Translations under genes and position numbers: made by a program | Shown: positions 16,984-25,527 of the stretch, one piece after another | Position numbering within the stretch: position 1 is the stretch's first letter | How the letters are laid out: each line of letters opens with the position of its first letter | Assembly: GCF_041529975.1 (NCBI RefSeq) | Contig: NZ_CP168030.1 | Location: 744,001-808,000, forward strand | Length of the DNA stretch: 64,000 nucleotides | Source of the DNA: Microbacterium maritypicum | GTDB lineage: Bacteria; Actinomycetota; Actinomycetes; Actinomycetales; Microbacteriaceae | Reading direction: 5' to 3' | Notes under the pieces: generated by a model | Databases searched by the model: none | What the model saw: the letters and a program-made list of their open reading frames with translations, nothing else | What the model was told of the DNA's origin: nothing

Positions 16984-17739
16984 ATGGAGGCGTTCTGGGA
17001 GCCGAGCTCTCGCCGACGGCGGCAGCAGCCGGTCGTCGCGGTGCGCCCGAACGACGACGCCCCGACGCCGGATGGGGAGTGGCCGACGAGCATTCCCGCG
17101 GTCGCCCAGGTGCTGCGGGAGGGGATCGATCTCGACCCCGGGGTGACGTTCCTCGTGGGCGAGAACGGCAGTGGCAAGTCGACCCTGGTCGAAGGCGTCG
17201 CACTCGCCTACGGCCTCTCGCCCGAGGGCGGTTCGCGTCAGGCGCGGCACAGCACCCGAGCGACCGAGTCCCCGTTGTCGGAGTGGATCCGGCTGCAGCG
17301 CGGCGTGGGAGCCAACCGCTGGGGCTTCTTCCTACGGGCCGAGACGATGCACTCGTTCTACACCTACCTCGAAGACAACCCGTCGACCGCCGGCGCCGAT
17401 GTGCCGTTCCACGAGATGAGCCACGGCGAGTCGTTCCTCGCGCTGTTGGAGAGCCGCTTCGACGAGCCGGGCTTCTACTGCCTCGACGAGCCGGAGGCCG
17501 CCCTGTCGTTCAACTCGACTCTGGCGCTCATCGCGGTGCTGCGGCGCATCGCCGACGATGGTGGGCAGGTGCTGTGCGCGACACATTCCCCGGTGCTCGC
17601 GGCGCTGCCCGGTGCGAAGATCCTCGAAGTAGGGGAGTGGGGAATCCGTCCCGCCGAGTGGGGCGACCTCGAGATCGTGAACCACTGGCGCTCGTTCCTC
17701 GAGCATCCGACACGCTACCTCCGCCACCTGCTCGACTGA
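16984..17739 (+). CDS. Stand-alone AAA/ABC-type ATPase
   Basis: The 251-residue protein is a single ABC-type nucleotide-binding domain without membrane segments. Walker A is GENGSGKST at residues 59-67, the signature-like region is '[16 protein letters not shown]' and Walker B is '[11 protein letters not shown]'. This shape (short, SbcC/RecF-like, with '[14 protein letters not shown]') is common to predicted ATPases of unknown cellular role. TAGCCT at 16950-16955 may be the -10 of its own promoter with a short leader, and GGAGGGAG precedes ATG 16984. Confidence 0.85.
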   Translation: MEAFWEPSSRRRRQQPVVAVRPNDDAPTPDGEWPTSIPAVAQVLREGIDLDPGVTFLVGENGSGKSTLVEGVALAYGLSPEGGSRQARHSTRATESPLSEWIRLQRGVGANRWGFFLRAETMHSFYTYLEDNPSTAGADVPFHEMSHGESFLALLESRFDEPGFYCLDEPEAALSFNSTLALIAVLRRIADDGGQVLCATHSPVLAALPGAKILEVGEWGIRPAEWGDLEIVNHWRSFLEHPTRYLRHLLD

Positions 17740-17780
17740 GGAAGGCCGCCCCTTCTGCGTGCTCGAGGCGCAGGCGCATA

Positions 17781-17798
17781 ATTCATCACATGATGAAT
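17781..17798. promoter_or_regulatory. 18-bp palindrome over the start codon of the ABC exporter operon
   Basis: ATTCATCA and TGATGAAT form a perfect inverted repeat with a CA spacer. It overlaps the last bases of a CATAAT -10 (17777-17782) and ATG 17790. A bound dimer would block both polymerase and the leaderless start. TetR and MarR regulators use sites of this size; no such gene is adjacent. Confidence 0.6.
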
Positions 17799-18572
17799 GA
17801 CTCGGCCGTCGAGATCGCGCACCTGCGCGTGCATCGCGGGGCAGTGCAGGTCTTCGACGGGATCGACTTCACGATCCCGCGTGGACAGATCACGGGACTG
17901 CTCGGGCCGTCGGGATGCGGAAAGACCACCCTGATGCGCTCGATCGTCGGTGTGCAGCGGATCGCCGGGGGTGATGTCACCGTCCTCGGCGAGCCGGGCG
18001 GATCCCGGCAGCTCCGCCACCGCGTGGCCTACGGCACACAGGGCGCTGCGGTCTATGGCGACCTCAGCGTGCGCCAGAACCTCTCGTACTTCGCCTCGCT
18101 GCTCAATGCGCCGAAGGGCGATGTGGACAGGGTGATCGACGAAGTCGGGCTGCGGGCCCAGGCGGGGCAGCGCGTCGACGCGCTCAGCGGCGGCCAGGCG
18201 ACGCGGGTGTCGCTCGCGGTCGCGCTCATCGGCTCCCCCGAGCTGGTCGTGCTCGACGAGCCGACGGTCGGACTCGACCCCGTGCTGCGCGCCGAGCTGT
18301 GGGCATTGTTCCGAGGCCTGGCGGACCGCGGCGTGACCCTCATCGTGTCGAGCCACGTGATGGACGAGGCGGTGCGCTGCGACCGGCTGCTGCTGATGCG
18401 GGAGGGGCGGATCATCGCCGACACCACCCCGTCGTCGCTCCTGGCCGACACCGGCGCGACCGATGCCGAGTCCGCGTTCCTGACACTGATCGAGCGGGAC
18501 CGCAACGGCGATACCGACGTCCCTCGTTCGCGGCGAGAAGCCAGCGAGCACCGAGAGGGGGCCGGAGGATGA
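17790..18572 (+). CDS. ABC-2 type exporter ATP-binding protein
   Basis: The 260-residue ATPase has Walker A GPSGCGKTT (about residues 39-47), signature 'LSGGQATRVSLAVAL', Walker B 'LVVLDEPTVGLDP' and H-loop 'SSHVMDEA', the pattern of the DrrA/CcmA multidrug and polyketide exporter group. It is translationally coupled (ATGA) to the permease at 18569, with which it forms a half-transporter pair. The protein starts MMNDSAVEI. A CATAAT hexamer seven bases upstream and an 18-bp dyad at 17781-17798 indicate a repressed leaderless promoter. Confidence 0.93.
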   Translation: MMNDSAVEIAHLRVHRGAVQVFDGIDFTIPRGQITGLLGPSGCGKTTLMRSIVGVQRIAGGDVTVLGEPGGSRQLRHRVAYGTQGAAVYGDLSVRQNLSYFASLLNAPKGDVDRVIDEVGLRAQAGQRVDALSGGQATRVSLAVALIGSPELVVLDEPTVGLDPVLRAELWALFRGLADRGVTLIVSSHVMDEAVRCDRLLLMREGRIIADTTPSSLLADTGATDAESAFLTLIERDRNGDTDVPRSRREASEHREGAGG

Positions 18573-19303
18573 ACGGCCGCCGGATGCTCGCCACCGCCGG
18601 GCGCGTGCTCGCCCAGCTGCGGCACGATCCGCGGTCGATCGCCCTGATGCTCGTCGCGCCGAGCCTGCTGGTCGGTCTCTTCGCCTGGCTGTTCAGCGAC
18701 CAGGAGGGCGTCTTCGACCAGTTCGGCGGGGCGATCCTGGCGCTGTTCCCGTTCATCGTGATGTTCCTCATCACGTCGATCACCACCCTGCGCGAGCGCC
18801 GTTCGGGAACCCTCGAGCGTCTGATGACCACACCCCTCGAGAAGGCCGACTTCATCCTCGGCTATGCGCTCGCGTTCGGGCTGATGGCCCTGCTGCAGGC
18901 GGTGATCACGGTGTCGTTCGCGGTCGGGGTGTGCGGCCTCGATGTCGACGGGCCGCTGTGGCAGCTCGGCCTGGTCGCGGTCGTCGATGCGCTGCTCGGC
19001 ACGGCACTCGGGCTCCTCGCCAGCGCGTTCGCCCAGACCGAGTTCCAGGCGGTGCAGTTCATGCCGCTGCTGGTGTTCCCGCAGATCATCCTCGGCGGCC
19101 TGTTCATGCCCCGCGACCAGATGCCGGATGTCCTCTACGCCATCTCGGACTGGCTCCCGCTCAGCTACGCGATCGACACGATCAACGCGGTGGCCGCGGG
19201 GGACGAGGGCTGGGAAGTGTTCGGTCCGCTGCTGATCGTGGTGGCCTTCGCCGCGGGTGCCCTCGTGCTCGCGTCGCTGACGCTGCGGCGGCGCACGCGC
19301 TGA
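18569..19303 (+). CDS. ABC-2 type exporter permease
   Basis: The 244-residue membrane protein has six predicted segments and the ABC-2 landmarks 'RERRSGTLERLMTTPLEKADFILGYALAFG' near residue 75 and 'FPQIILGGLFMPRDQMPDVLYAISDWLPLSYAID' near residue 165, as in DrrB/YhgE-type efflux proteins. It pairs with the ATPase overlapping it by four bases. Drug, lipid or daunorubicin-like export is typical for the family; the substrate is not known. It starts MNGRRML at 18569 behind a CGGAGG Shine-Dalgarno sequence. Confidence 0.92.
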   Translation: MNGRRMLATAGRVLAQLRHDPRSIALMLVAPSLLVGLFAWLFSDQEGVFDQFGGAILALFPFIVMFLITSITTLRERRSGTLERLMTTPLEKADFILGYALAFGLMALLQAVITVSFAVGVCGLDVDGPLWQLGLVAVVDALLGTALGLLASAFAQTEFQAVQFMPLLVFPQIILGGLFMPRDQMPDVLYAISDWLPLSYAIDTINAVAAGDEGWEVFGPLLIVVAFAAGALVLASLTLRRRTR

Positions 19304-19322
19304 GTTCGGCTCCGGTCGCAGC

Positions 19323-21878
19323 TCAGCGCGCCGCGCGGTTCTTCGTGTGCTTGGTCGGCACGGCGGCCCACGGGTCTTCGGGCCACGGATGCCGGGGGTA
19401 GCGGCCGCGCATCTCGGCGCGCACCTGGCTGTAGGGACCGGACCAGAACGAGGCGAGGTCGTCGGTGACCGCGAGCGGACGCCCCGCGGGGGACAGCAGG
19501 TGGAACAGCACCGGCACCCGCCCATCGACGAGGCGCGGAGTCTCGGCCCACCCGAAGCACTCCTGCAGCTTCACGGCGACGACCGGCCGTGCGTGCGGGT
19601 CACCGTCCGGTTCCGGGTAGGTGATCCGGACGCGGGATCCGCTGGGCACCTCGAGGCGCTCCGGCGCGAGCTCATCGAGGCGCACGGCATCGGGCCACGG
19701 CAGTAGGCGCCGAAGCGGTGACGAGAGATCCAGCCGTGCTGCGGGGGTGCCGGACGCGAGGCGATCGAGCTCGGGCGCGAGCCACACGTCGAGGGAGTCG
19801 ACCAGCCCGGCATCCGAGACATCGGGCCACGGATCGCCGAGCTCTCGTCGCAACAGTGCGAGTCGCCGGCGCAGCGCGTCTGCGGTGTCGGACCAGGTGA
19901 ACATACCGAGCCCGTCGCGGCGGAGCGCCCGGCGCACGGCGTCGCGGCCCTCCTGTGCCGACGCCTTCACGGGCGCCGAGGACCGCAGGATGGCGCCGAT
20001 GCGCCGCTCGCGTCGGGCCTGGACGCGGCCTCCGACGAATTCCGCCTCGACGCGGTCGGTCATCAGGTGGCTCGCCGCCTGCTCCATCTGCGCTTCGGTG
20101 AGCACAGCGGCCGACCGGATGATCGCGCCGGACCCGGCCGCGGCGCGCGCGGTGGCGCGCGCGACGTCGGCGACGGCGATCCACTCCACCGCTGCGAGCG
20201 GACCCCGCACCCCGGCCCGGGTTCCGGAGGCCAGCAGGAATGTCGCTCCTTCGGCAGTGCGCTCGACGCGATGCGCGATGCGCTCGGGGAACGCCAGCGC
20301 GATCACGAGGCCCACTCCGTCGAGGTCCGAGCGGATGCCCGGCGTCTCCCGGACCATGCGTTCGAGGCGGTTCGCATCGTCGCGCCATCGGCGGGCGTCC
20401 GGGTTCCGACCGCCTCGCAGCGCGATGAGCGCCTGCGCGATGTCGGCATCCGAGATGCGCAGCTCGCCGCCCACCAGCGCGACGACCTCGGCCGCGAGTC
20501 GGCTTCCGACGACCGGGCTGCCGTCGCGAAGTGCGCGGGCGAGTCGAGGATCGGTCGGAATCCGTGCGAGGACGCGGCCCTCCGCGGTGGCGCGACCGTC
20601 GTCATCGATCGCGCCGAGAGCCCGAAGCACCGTGATCGCATCGGCCAGGTTCTCGGCGGGCAGCGGGTCGATCATCCGCAGTCCGATGCCGCCCGGGGCA
20701 CCCCAGCAGGCGAGAAGCAGCGCGGCATCCGCGAGGTCGATCACCGCGATCTCGGGCACGGGACGAGCGGGGGCCGCCGCGTAGGTGCGCTCGTCGACGC
20801 AGCGGATGACCATGCCGGGGCCCTGACGGGTGCCGCGCCCCGCACGCTGCACGCACGACGAGCGCGATGCGGCGGTGGTGACGAGGCCCGTCATACCGCG
20901 GCCGGCGTCGCGCTGCGGATGCCGCGACAGGCAGCTGTCCACGACGAGGCGCACCCCCGGCACGGTGAGCGACGACTCGGCGAGAGAAGTCGTGACGATG
21001 ATGCGCGGAAGGTCCGTCGGCGTGCGGCCACGGATCACGGCATCCTGCTCGGCCGGCGGGATCTGGCCGTGCAGTTCCCGCACGTCGAAGGCATCGCTCG
21101 CAGCGCGGACGCGGCGGGCGATCTCCGACACCTCACGAGCCCCTGGCGCGAAGACCAGCACGTCGGCTTTCGGGTCTTCGCGCACCAGGTCCACGGCCGC
21201 GGATGCTGTGACGGCCGCGACGTGATCGAGGAAGCCCCAGGTGACGCCGCGCTCGTCGAGGCGGGGGACGGGGCTCGGAGCCCACTGCACGGTGAGGGGG
21301 AAGGCGGGGACATCGTGGTCGACGATCGGCGCGGGGGAGTCGTCCGTGCCGATGACGGCGGCGATCCGCGCCGCGTCGAGGGTCGCGGACATGGCGATCA
21401 CCACCAGGTCATCCCGAAGCTCGCGCACCTCCGAGAGCAGCCCGATCAGGAGGTCGGTCTCGAGCGCGCGTTCGTGCACCTCGTCGAGGATCACGGCATC
21501 CACACCGTCGAGTCCCGGGTCGTCGAGCATCCGTCGAAGCAGGACTCCGGCCGTGACGAACTCGACCTGCGTCTCGGGTCCTGCCGAGCGCTCGCCGCGG
21601 ACGGTGAATCCCACGCGTGAACCGAGGGGGGACCCGTCGAGGTGGGCGAGGCGTCGGGCGGCCGCGCGGGCGGCGACGCGGCGGGGCTGGGTGATGATCA
21701 CGCGACCGGTGCTCCGCGAAGCGAGGAGCGGGGGCACGAGGGTGGTCTTGCCCGTGCCGGGTGGGGCGGTGACGACCACCGATCCGCTCGCATCGAGCGC
21801 CGCTGACAGCTCGTCGAGCGCGGCCGCGAACGAGAGCCCCGCGCCGATGGCGGCGAGGTCGAAGGCGGCGGACGTCAT
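19323..21878 (-). CDS. hrpB: ATP-dependent RNA helicase HrpB
   Basis: The 851-residue DEAH-box helicase has Walker A GTGKTT (residues 41-46), 'QPRRVAARAAARRL' (motif Ia), DEVH at 132-135, 'SATLDAARIA' (motif III) and 'QRAGRGTRQGPG' (motif VI). The C-terminal HrpB domain ends 'YPRHPWPEDPWAAVPTKHTKNRAAR'; the 'HPWPEDP' ending is diagnostic. HrpB is an orphan helicase of uncertain role. CAGACT lies six bases before ATG 21878 on the minus strand, a plausible leaderless promoter. It converges with the ABC-2 permease gene with only 19 bp between. Confidence 0.96.
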   Translation of the reverse strand: MTSAAFDLAAIGAGLSFAAALDELSAALDASGSVVVTAPPGTGKTTLVPPLLASRSTGRVIITQPRRVAARAAARRLAHLDGSPLGSRVGFTVRGERSAGPETQVEFVTAGVLLRRMLDDPGLDGVDAVILDEVHERALETDLLIGLLSEVRELRDDLVVIAMSATLDAARIAAVIGTDDSPAPIVDHDVPAFPLTVQWAPSPVPRLDERGVTWGFLDHVAAVTASAAVDLVREDPKADVLVFAPGAREVSEIARRVRAASDAFDVRELHGQIPPAEQDAVIRGRTPTDLPRIIVTTSLAESSLTVPGVRLVVDSCLSRHPQRDAGRGMTGLVTTAASRSSCVQRAGRGTRQGPGMVIRCVDERTYAAAPARPVPEIAVIDLADAALLLACWGAPGGIGLRMIDPLPAENLADAITVLRALGAIDDDGRATAEGRVLARIPTDPRLARALRDGSPVVGSRLAAEVVALVGGELRISDADIAQALIALRGGRNPDARRWRDDANRLERMVRETPGIRSDLDGVGLVIALAFPERIAHRVERTAEGATFLLASGTRAGVRGPLAAVEWIAVADVARATARAAAGSGAIIRSAAVLTEAQMEQAASHLMTDRVEAEFVGGRVQARRERRIGAILRSSAPVKASAQEGRDAVRRALRRDGLGMFTWSDTADALRRRLALLRRELGDPWPDVSDAGLVDSLDVWLAPELDRLASGTPAARLDLSSPLRRLLPWPDAVRLDELAPERLEVPSGSRVRITYPEPDGDPHARPVVAVKLQECFGWAETPRLVDGRVPVLFHLLSPAGRPLAVTDDLASFWSGPYSQVRAEMRGRYPRHPWPEDPWAAVPTKHTKNRAAR

Positions 21879-21962
21879 CCGTCCAGTCTGCCCGGTCGGG
21901 GAGTCGAAACAGCGGATGCCGCGACCGGAGAGGTCGCGGCATCCGCTGTCGTGAAGGTGTGT

Positions 21963-23564
21963 TTACTCCGCTGCCGGAGCCGGCGGTGCGGGCGGCGGCG
22001 GGGTGTTCGGCGTCGAGACGCGCGGTGCGGGCGCGGCAGGCGTAGCTTCCGCGACACCGGCTCCGAAGCCGCGGCCGACGGCCTGCCCCTGGATGATGCC
22101 GGCGAGGTCGAGTCCGGTGGCCGAGTGGACGCTCTCGAACACCGAGGCCAGGGCCTTGGCGTTGTCGGCACCGACGACGTCGGATGCGCCGTCCTGGCCC
22201 GAGCCGCCGATGATCGACACGTTGCCGATCGCCGCGTACCCCTTCGAGAACTCGGCCATGATCGACGGCAGCACCTCGAGCACGCGCTGCGAGAGGAAGG
22301 CGTCCTGGTTCGAGGCGATGGCCTTGGCCTCGGCCTCGAGAGCTGCGGCGCGCGCGTCACCCTCGGCGCGGATCGCCTCGGCTTCGGCAGCAGCCTGCAG
22401 GCGTCGGGCGTGAGCCTCGGCCTCGGCCTTCGAGCGCAGCGCGTCGGCCTCACCGGTGGCGCTCGCGACGGCAGCCGCGGCCTCACCGGCGGCGCGGGCC
22501 TTGTCGGCCTCTGCCTGCTGCTCGGCGATGCGGGTGCGAGCCTCGGCCTGCTTGACCTGCTCGATCGCGGCGGCCTCGGCCGCCCGCTCGCGCGTGTAGA
22601 GCTCGGCCTGGGCGCGGGTCTCGGCCTCGTACCGCTGCGCGTCGGCGACGCGCTTGACGTCGGCGTCGAGCTGGGCCTGCTTGTTCTCGGCCTGCTGCTG
22701 CAGCACGGCCTGCTGCGCCTGCTCGCGGGCGAGGTTCTCGGCCTGCTCCGCCTCGGCGCGCGCGCGACCGATGCCGGCGTTCGAGTTGGCGGTGTTCGTG
22801 TCGAGCGCGGTCTGCTCGATCAGGTTGGCTTCCTGGTTCGCGATGTTCTTCTGGTTGATCGCGCGGTCGGCGTTGGTCTGCGAGATCTCGGCGGACTGAC
22901 GCTTCGCCTGGATCTCGGGAGCGCCGAGCGACTGGATGTAGCCGACCTTGTCGGTGATGCCCTTGATCTGGAACGAGTCCAGGATGAGGCCCTGCTCGGC
23001 GAGCTCCTGCGAGACGTCGGCGGCGATCTGGTCGGAGAACTTCTTCCGCTCGCGCATCAGCTCGACGACCGACAGGGTCGCGACGATTCCACGGAGGGCA
23101 CCTTCGAGCTGTTCGGTGGTGAACTGCTCGATGGCCTTGTCCTGCGAGGCGAAGCGCTCGGCGGCACGGCGCACCAGGATGGGGTCGGAGCCGATCTTCA
23201 CGATCGCGACACCGTCGACGTTCAGGGTCACGCTGTCGAGCGACTGCGCCTCGGCGTTGAGCGAGACCTGGCGCGAGCGCAGCGAGATGATCTCATGGCG
23301 CTGCGTGATCGGGTTGACGAGCGACTTGCCGTTGACGATGACGGTGACGGGCGACTCCGACATCTCGGAGCGGCTCGACCCGTCGGTCGCGATGACCGCG
23401 GTCTGCACCTTCTGCTTGCGGCCCGAGATGACGAGGGCCTCGTCGGCTCGGGCGACCTTGATCCAGCTGCGTGCGAACAGCAGCAGGATGAGCAGCAGGA
23501 CGACGGCGACGACGACTGCGATACCGACGATGACGAGGATGCCGACGATTCCGGCGAACTCCAT
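21963..23564 (-). CDS. floT: Flotillin-like SPFH-domain protein
   Basis: The 533-residue protein has one N-terminal membrane segment ('FAGIVGILVIVGIAVVVAVVLLLILLLFA'), an SPFH/band-7 domain (about residues 35-210), then a long Ala/Glu-rich coiled coil with repeated 'EAEA..A' units and a C-terminal tail ending in Pro/Ala. Flotillins assemble in functional membrane microdomains and affect membrane fluidity and signalling. ATG 23564 follows an AGGGAGG Shine-Dalgarno, so the 81-residue upstream extension is not used. No NfeD partner gene is adjacent, which is unusual for the YqfA group but common for the flotillin group. Confidence 0.93.
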   Translation of the reverse strand: MEFAGIVGILVIVGIAVVVAVVLLLILLLFARSWIKVARADEALVISGRKQKVQTAVIATDGSSRSEMSESPVTVIVNGKSLVNPITQRHEIISLRSRQVSLNAEAQSLDSVTLNVDGVAIVKIGSDPILVRRAAERFASQDKAIEQFTTEQLEGALRGIVATLSVVELMRERKKFSDQIAADVSQELAEQGLILDSFQIKGITDKVGYIQSLGAPEIQAKRQSAEISQTNADRAINQKNIANQEANLIEQTALDTNTANSNAGIGRARAEAEQAENLAREQAQQAVLQQQAENKQAQLDADVKRVADAQRYEAETRAQAELYTRERAAEAAAIEQVKQAEARTRIAEQQAEADKARAAGEAAAAVASATGEADALRSKAEAEAHARRLQAAAEAEAIRAEGDARAAALEAEAKAIASNQDAFLSQRVLEVLPSIMAEFSKGYAAIGNVSIIGGSGQDGASDVVGADNAKALASVFESVHSATGLDLAGIIQGQAVGRGFGAGVAEATPAAPAPRVSTPNTPPPPAPPAPAAE

Positions 23565-23676
23565 GGATGACCTCCCTGGTTCCCCCCGAGGGGGCGGTCT
23601 GACGTGCCCGCGACACAGCGGGCGTACGCACCCCACCCTGCCAGAAACGGAAGCGGGCCGTTCTCGCGGCAGCGGG

Positions 23677-24105
23677 TCAGCGGGTGCGGAGCTTCTCCGC
23701 GAGGTCGCGCAGCGTGCGCAGCTCGTCATCGCCGAGGCGCGACATGCGGTCGGCGATCGAGCGCCCGTGCACGGTGGCGAGGGAGCGGAACGCCCGGGCC
23801 CCTTCATCCGTCGCGCGGATCAGCGCACCGCGTCCGTCGTCGGGGTCGGCGCACTTGGCCACGAGCCCGCGCGTGACCATGCGGTCGACCAGGCGCGAGA
23901 CGCTCGGCTGGCTGATCAGCATGTTCGCGGTGATGTCGCGCAGCCGCGCGGTCATGCCGGGGGAGCGGGTGACGGTGAGCAGCACGTCGTACTCGGCCTG
24001 ACCCAGGTCGCTGTGCTCGAAGTCCGACATCATCTCGGTGAACAACTCGTGCTGCGCGCGGAACAGGCTCTCCCAGGCCTCCAGGGCGAGCTTGCGATCG
24101 GTCAT
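23677..24105 (-). CDS. MarR-family transcriptional regulator
   Basis: The 142-residue winged-helix protein has the MarR core 'LGQAEYDVLLTVTRSPGMTARLRDITANMLISQPSVSRLVDRMVTRGLVAKCADPDDGRGALI' with the wing 'DPDDGRG'. TATTCT at 24117-24112 lies six bases before ATG 24105 on the minus strand, which defines a leaderless start and rejects the 38-residue upstream extension. It is followed by the flotillin gene in the same direction, 112 bp further on, but that gene has its own ribosome-binding site and probably its own promoter. The target genes are not evident. Confidence 0.9.
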   Translation of the reverse strand: MTDRKLALEAWESLFRAQHELFTEMMSDFEHSDLGQAEYDVLLTVTRSPGMTARLRDITANMLISQPSVSRLVDRMVTRGLVAKCADPDDGRGALIRATDEGARAFRSLATVHGRSIADRMSRLGDDELRTLRDLAEKLRTR

Positions 24106-24129
24106 GTTCACAGAATAGTGGGAACAGTA

Positions 24130-24163
24130 AAGGGCCGGTCGGAGAGGCTCCCGACCGGCCCTT
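24130..24163. terminator. Strong hairpin of unassigned purpose
   Basis: AAGGGCCGGTCGG and CCGACCGGCCCTT pair perfectly (13 bp) around an eight-base loop. On the minus strand it ends just before the MarR promoter and could insulate that gene from transcription arriving from the accessory patch, but no gene ending here is visible on either strand. Confidence 0.5.
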
Positions 24164-24433
24164 GTCCCTTGCACCAAGAGTGTCCTGCAATCACATGCGG
24201 TGTATGCCACAGCAAACATTCACCGTGTGATCACTGTATAACGGCGAGATAACGAATGCAACGGTTTGGTCACGGAAAAGTTTCGTGGCGGAGCAGGCGT
24301 CCCAGCTCATGTCCGAGGTGTTGCCCACGACCGAACTCCGCGTTGGTCATAGTTCCGTGGAAGCCGACGTCGGTACGAGATTCTTCGCTGGGCGGCCGCG
24401 TATCTGTCGCAGGCGTCACCACTCCCCAAATGA

Positions 24434-24708
24434 TGTTCCCGCTGGTCCACGAACCGGCCGCTGAACCAACTGTGGCTCGCCGACATCACCGAGCACTGGA
24501 CCGATGATGGCAAGCTGTATCTCTGCGCGATCAAAGACGTCCACTCGAACCGGATCGTCGGCTACTCCCAGAGCGGGATCACGGGATCGATGGGCCGCGT
24601 CGGAGCCTGCGCGGACAACGCCGCGATGGAGTCGTTCTTCGCGCTCCTGCAGAAGAACGTGCTCAACAAGAAGCGGTGGCACTCAAGGCAGGAACTCCGC
24701 CTCGAGAT
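24434..24708 (+). mobile_element. IS3-family transposase (orfB) remnant with internal deletion
   Basis: The open frame encodes 'LNQLWLADITEHWTDDGK' then 'YLCAIKDVHSNRIVGYS', the start of the IS3 integrase-core domain with its first catalytic Asp. It then jumps to 'GITGSMGRVGACADNAAMESFFALLQKN', which normally lies about 50 residues later and contains the catalytic Glu. The segment carrying the second Asp is missing, so the enzyme is dead. The 5' part of orfB, orfA and both terminal inverted repeats are absent. It remains in frame with the VanZ-like tail downstream. The upstream stretch 24170-24433 is noncoding and shows nothing I recognise. Confidence 0.8.
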
Positions 24709-24934
24709 CGTCGTCGCCGGTGCGAGCCTCGCCATCGAGCTGACGCAGATGGCCGCCTCGCGGCTCGCCCTCAGCGGACACCTCGCGGACATCAATGACT
24801 GGCTGACGAACATCCTGGGCGGGATCATCGGGTACGGACTGTTCGTCCTCGCGACGCGCTCGAAGACGATCGCCGGATTCGTCCAACGGTTTCGGTGGCC
24901 GACGCGTGCGCGCGTGAGTAGCCAGCCGGTCTGA
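24709..24934 (+). pseudogene. VanZ-like C-terminal fragment fused to the IS remnant
   Basis: After the transposase sequence '...QELRLEIV' the same frame continues 'GASLAIELTQMAASRLALSGHLADINDW' and then 'LTNILGGIIGYGLFVLATR'. This is the C-terminal half of a VanZ-type membrane protein, with its conserved 'E.TQ' and 'R..D..D...N..G...G' pattern. The N-terminal membrane helices are gone, so the fragment is the relic of a gene cut by the insertion. Fusion by deletion between an IS copy and a vanZ-like gene is the simplest explanation. Confidence 0.65.
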
Positions 24935-25023
24935 TCCTCGAAGTGCCGGAAAGCCCAGCCAGACCGTCGGCACCGAGATGGTCCGCCTCGCGTTTCCGAC
25001 CGGGTGGTGTGGACGTCAGGCGC

Positions 25024-25383
25024 TCATGGGTGCACGGCTGCTCGGATCTCTGCGGCGATCGATTCTGCATCGTCGGTACTCAGAAGGATCTCGTCGAACC
25101 CGATCGTGGCTCGGTCGACGGCGATCCGCAGCAAGCGGTGCCCGCGCTTCATCGAGACCAGTCGCCGCACCCCTGAAGGGTGCCTGAAAGTCCCCAGCTT
25201 GCGGTAACCGGAGACGACGAGGCCGGATCTCACCCCGAGTATCTCTGAGGTCCACCCCTGTTCGGTGGACACATCGCGGATCGCCGACCTCGGTATCAGT
25301 AGCTGAGGCAAGCCCGTCATCGTGGCCTCCCAACCGGGGAACTGCACGTGCACTCCCGCTCGGTCGCATGTGATGTCGGTCAT
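25024..25383 (-). CDS. Small uncharacterised protein, possibly PH-like
   Basis: The 119-residue protein is beta-rich with a terminal helix ('DDAESIAAEIRAAVHP'), which resembles bacterial PH-type domains, but there is no firm match. 'GLVVSGYRKLGTFRHPSGVRRLVSMKRGHRLLRIAV' forms the middle strands. ATG 25383 has an AAGGAG Shine-Dalgarno. The promoter is unusually close to consensus for this genome (see 25425-25454) and contains a dyad operator, so expression is probably strong but controlled. The location inside the accessory patch beside an IS remnant suggests acquisition. Confidence 0.65.
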   Translation of the reverse strand: MTDITCDRAGVHVQFPGWEATMTGLPQLLIPRSAIRDVSTEQGWTSEILGVRSGLVVSGYRKLGTFRHPSGVRRLVSMKRGHRLLRIAVDRATIGFDEILLSTDDAESIAAEIRAAVHP

Positions 25384-25424
25384 CGTGTGCTCCTTGCTAC
25401 TGCGAATGGGGTCATCTTGAGAAC

Positions 25425-25454
25425 ATTATCAACCTGATAACAGTGACGAGTCAA
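25425..25454 (-). promoter_or_regulatory. Near-consensus promoter with embedded dyad operator
   Basis: On the minus strand TTGACT (25454-25449) and GATAAT (25430-25425) are separated by 18 bp. A perfect inverted repeat TTATCA-N3-TGATAA (25426-25440) overlaps the -10. It would drive the gene starting at 25383 and be blocked by a dimeric repressor. Confidence 0.65.
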
Positions 25455-25481
25455 AGTGCAGGACAGGCTTTCCCGAGCTGG

Positions 25482-25519
25482 CCGCGCACGCGGAGCCCTC
25501 TCCCGCTCCGCGTGCGCGG
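25482..25519 (-). terminator. Terminator hairpin after the SnoaL-like gene
   Basis: CCGCGCACGCGGAGC and GCTCCGCGTGCGCGG pair perfectly over 15 bp around an eight-base loop, nine bases past the stop of the minus-strand gene at 25528. Confidence 0.75.
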
Positions 25520-25527
25520 TGATGAGG

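Noticed and set aside
16984..17739. RecF or SbcC homologue
   Set aside because: The protein is only 251 residues and lacks the coiled-coil or DNA-binding lobes of those proteins.
17079..17790. Long frame extending the ABC-2 ATPase upstream by 237 residues
   Set aside because: The upstream part is an out-of-frame shadow of the AAA ATPase gene, and a promoter, palindrome and ATG at 17790 define the true start.
21963..23807. 614-residue version of the flotillin
   Set aside because: Residues before MEFAGIV are Arg/Ser/Pro-rich noise; ATG 23564 has a strong Shine-Dalgarno and begins the membrane helix.
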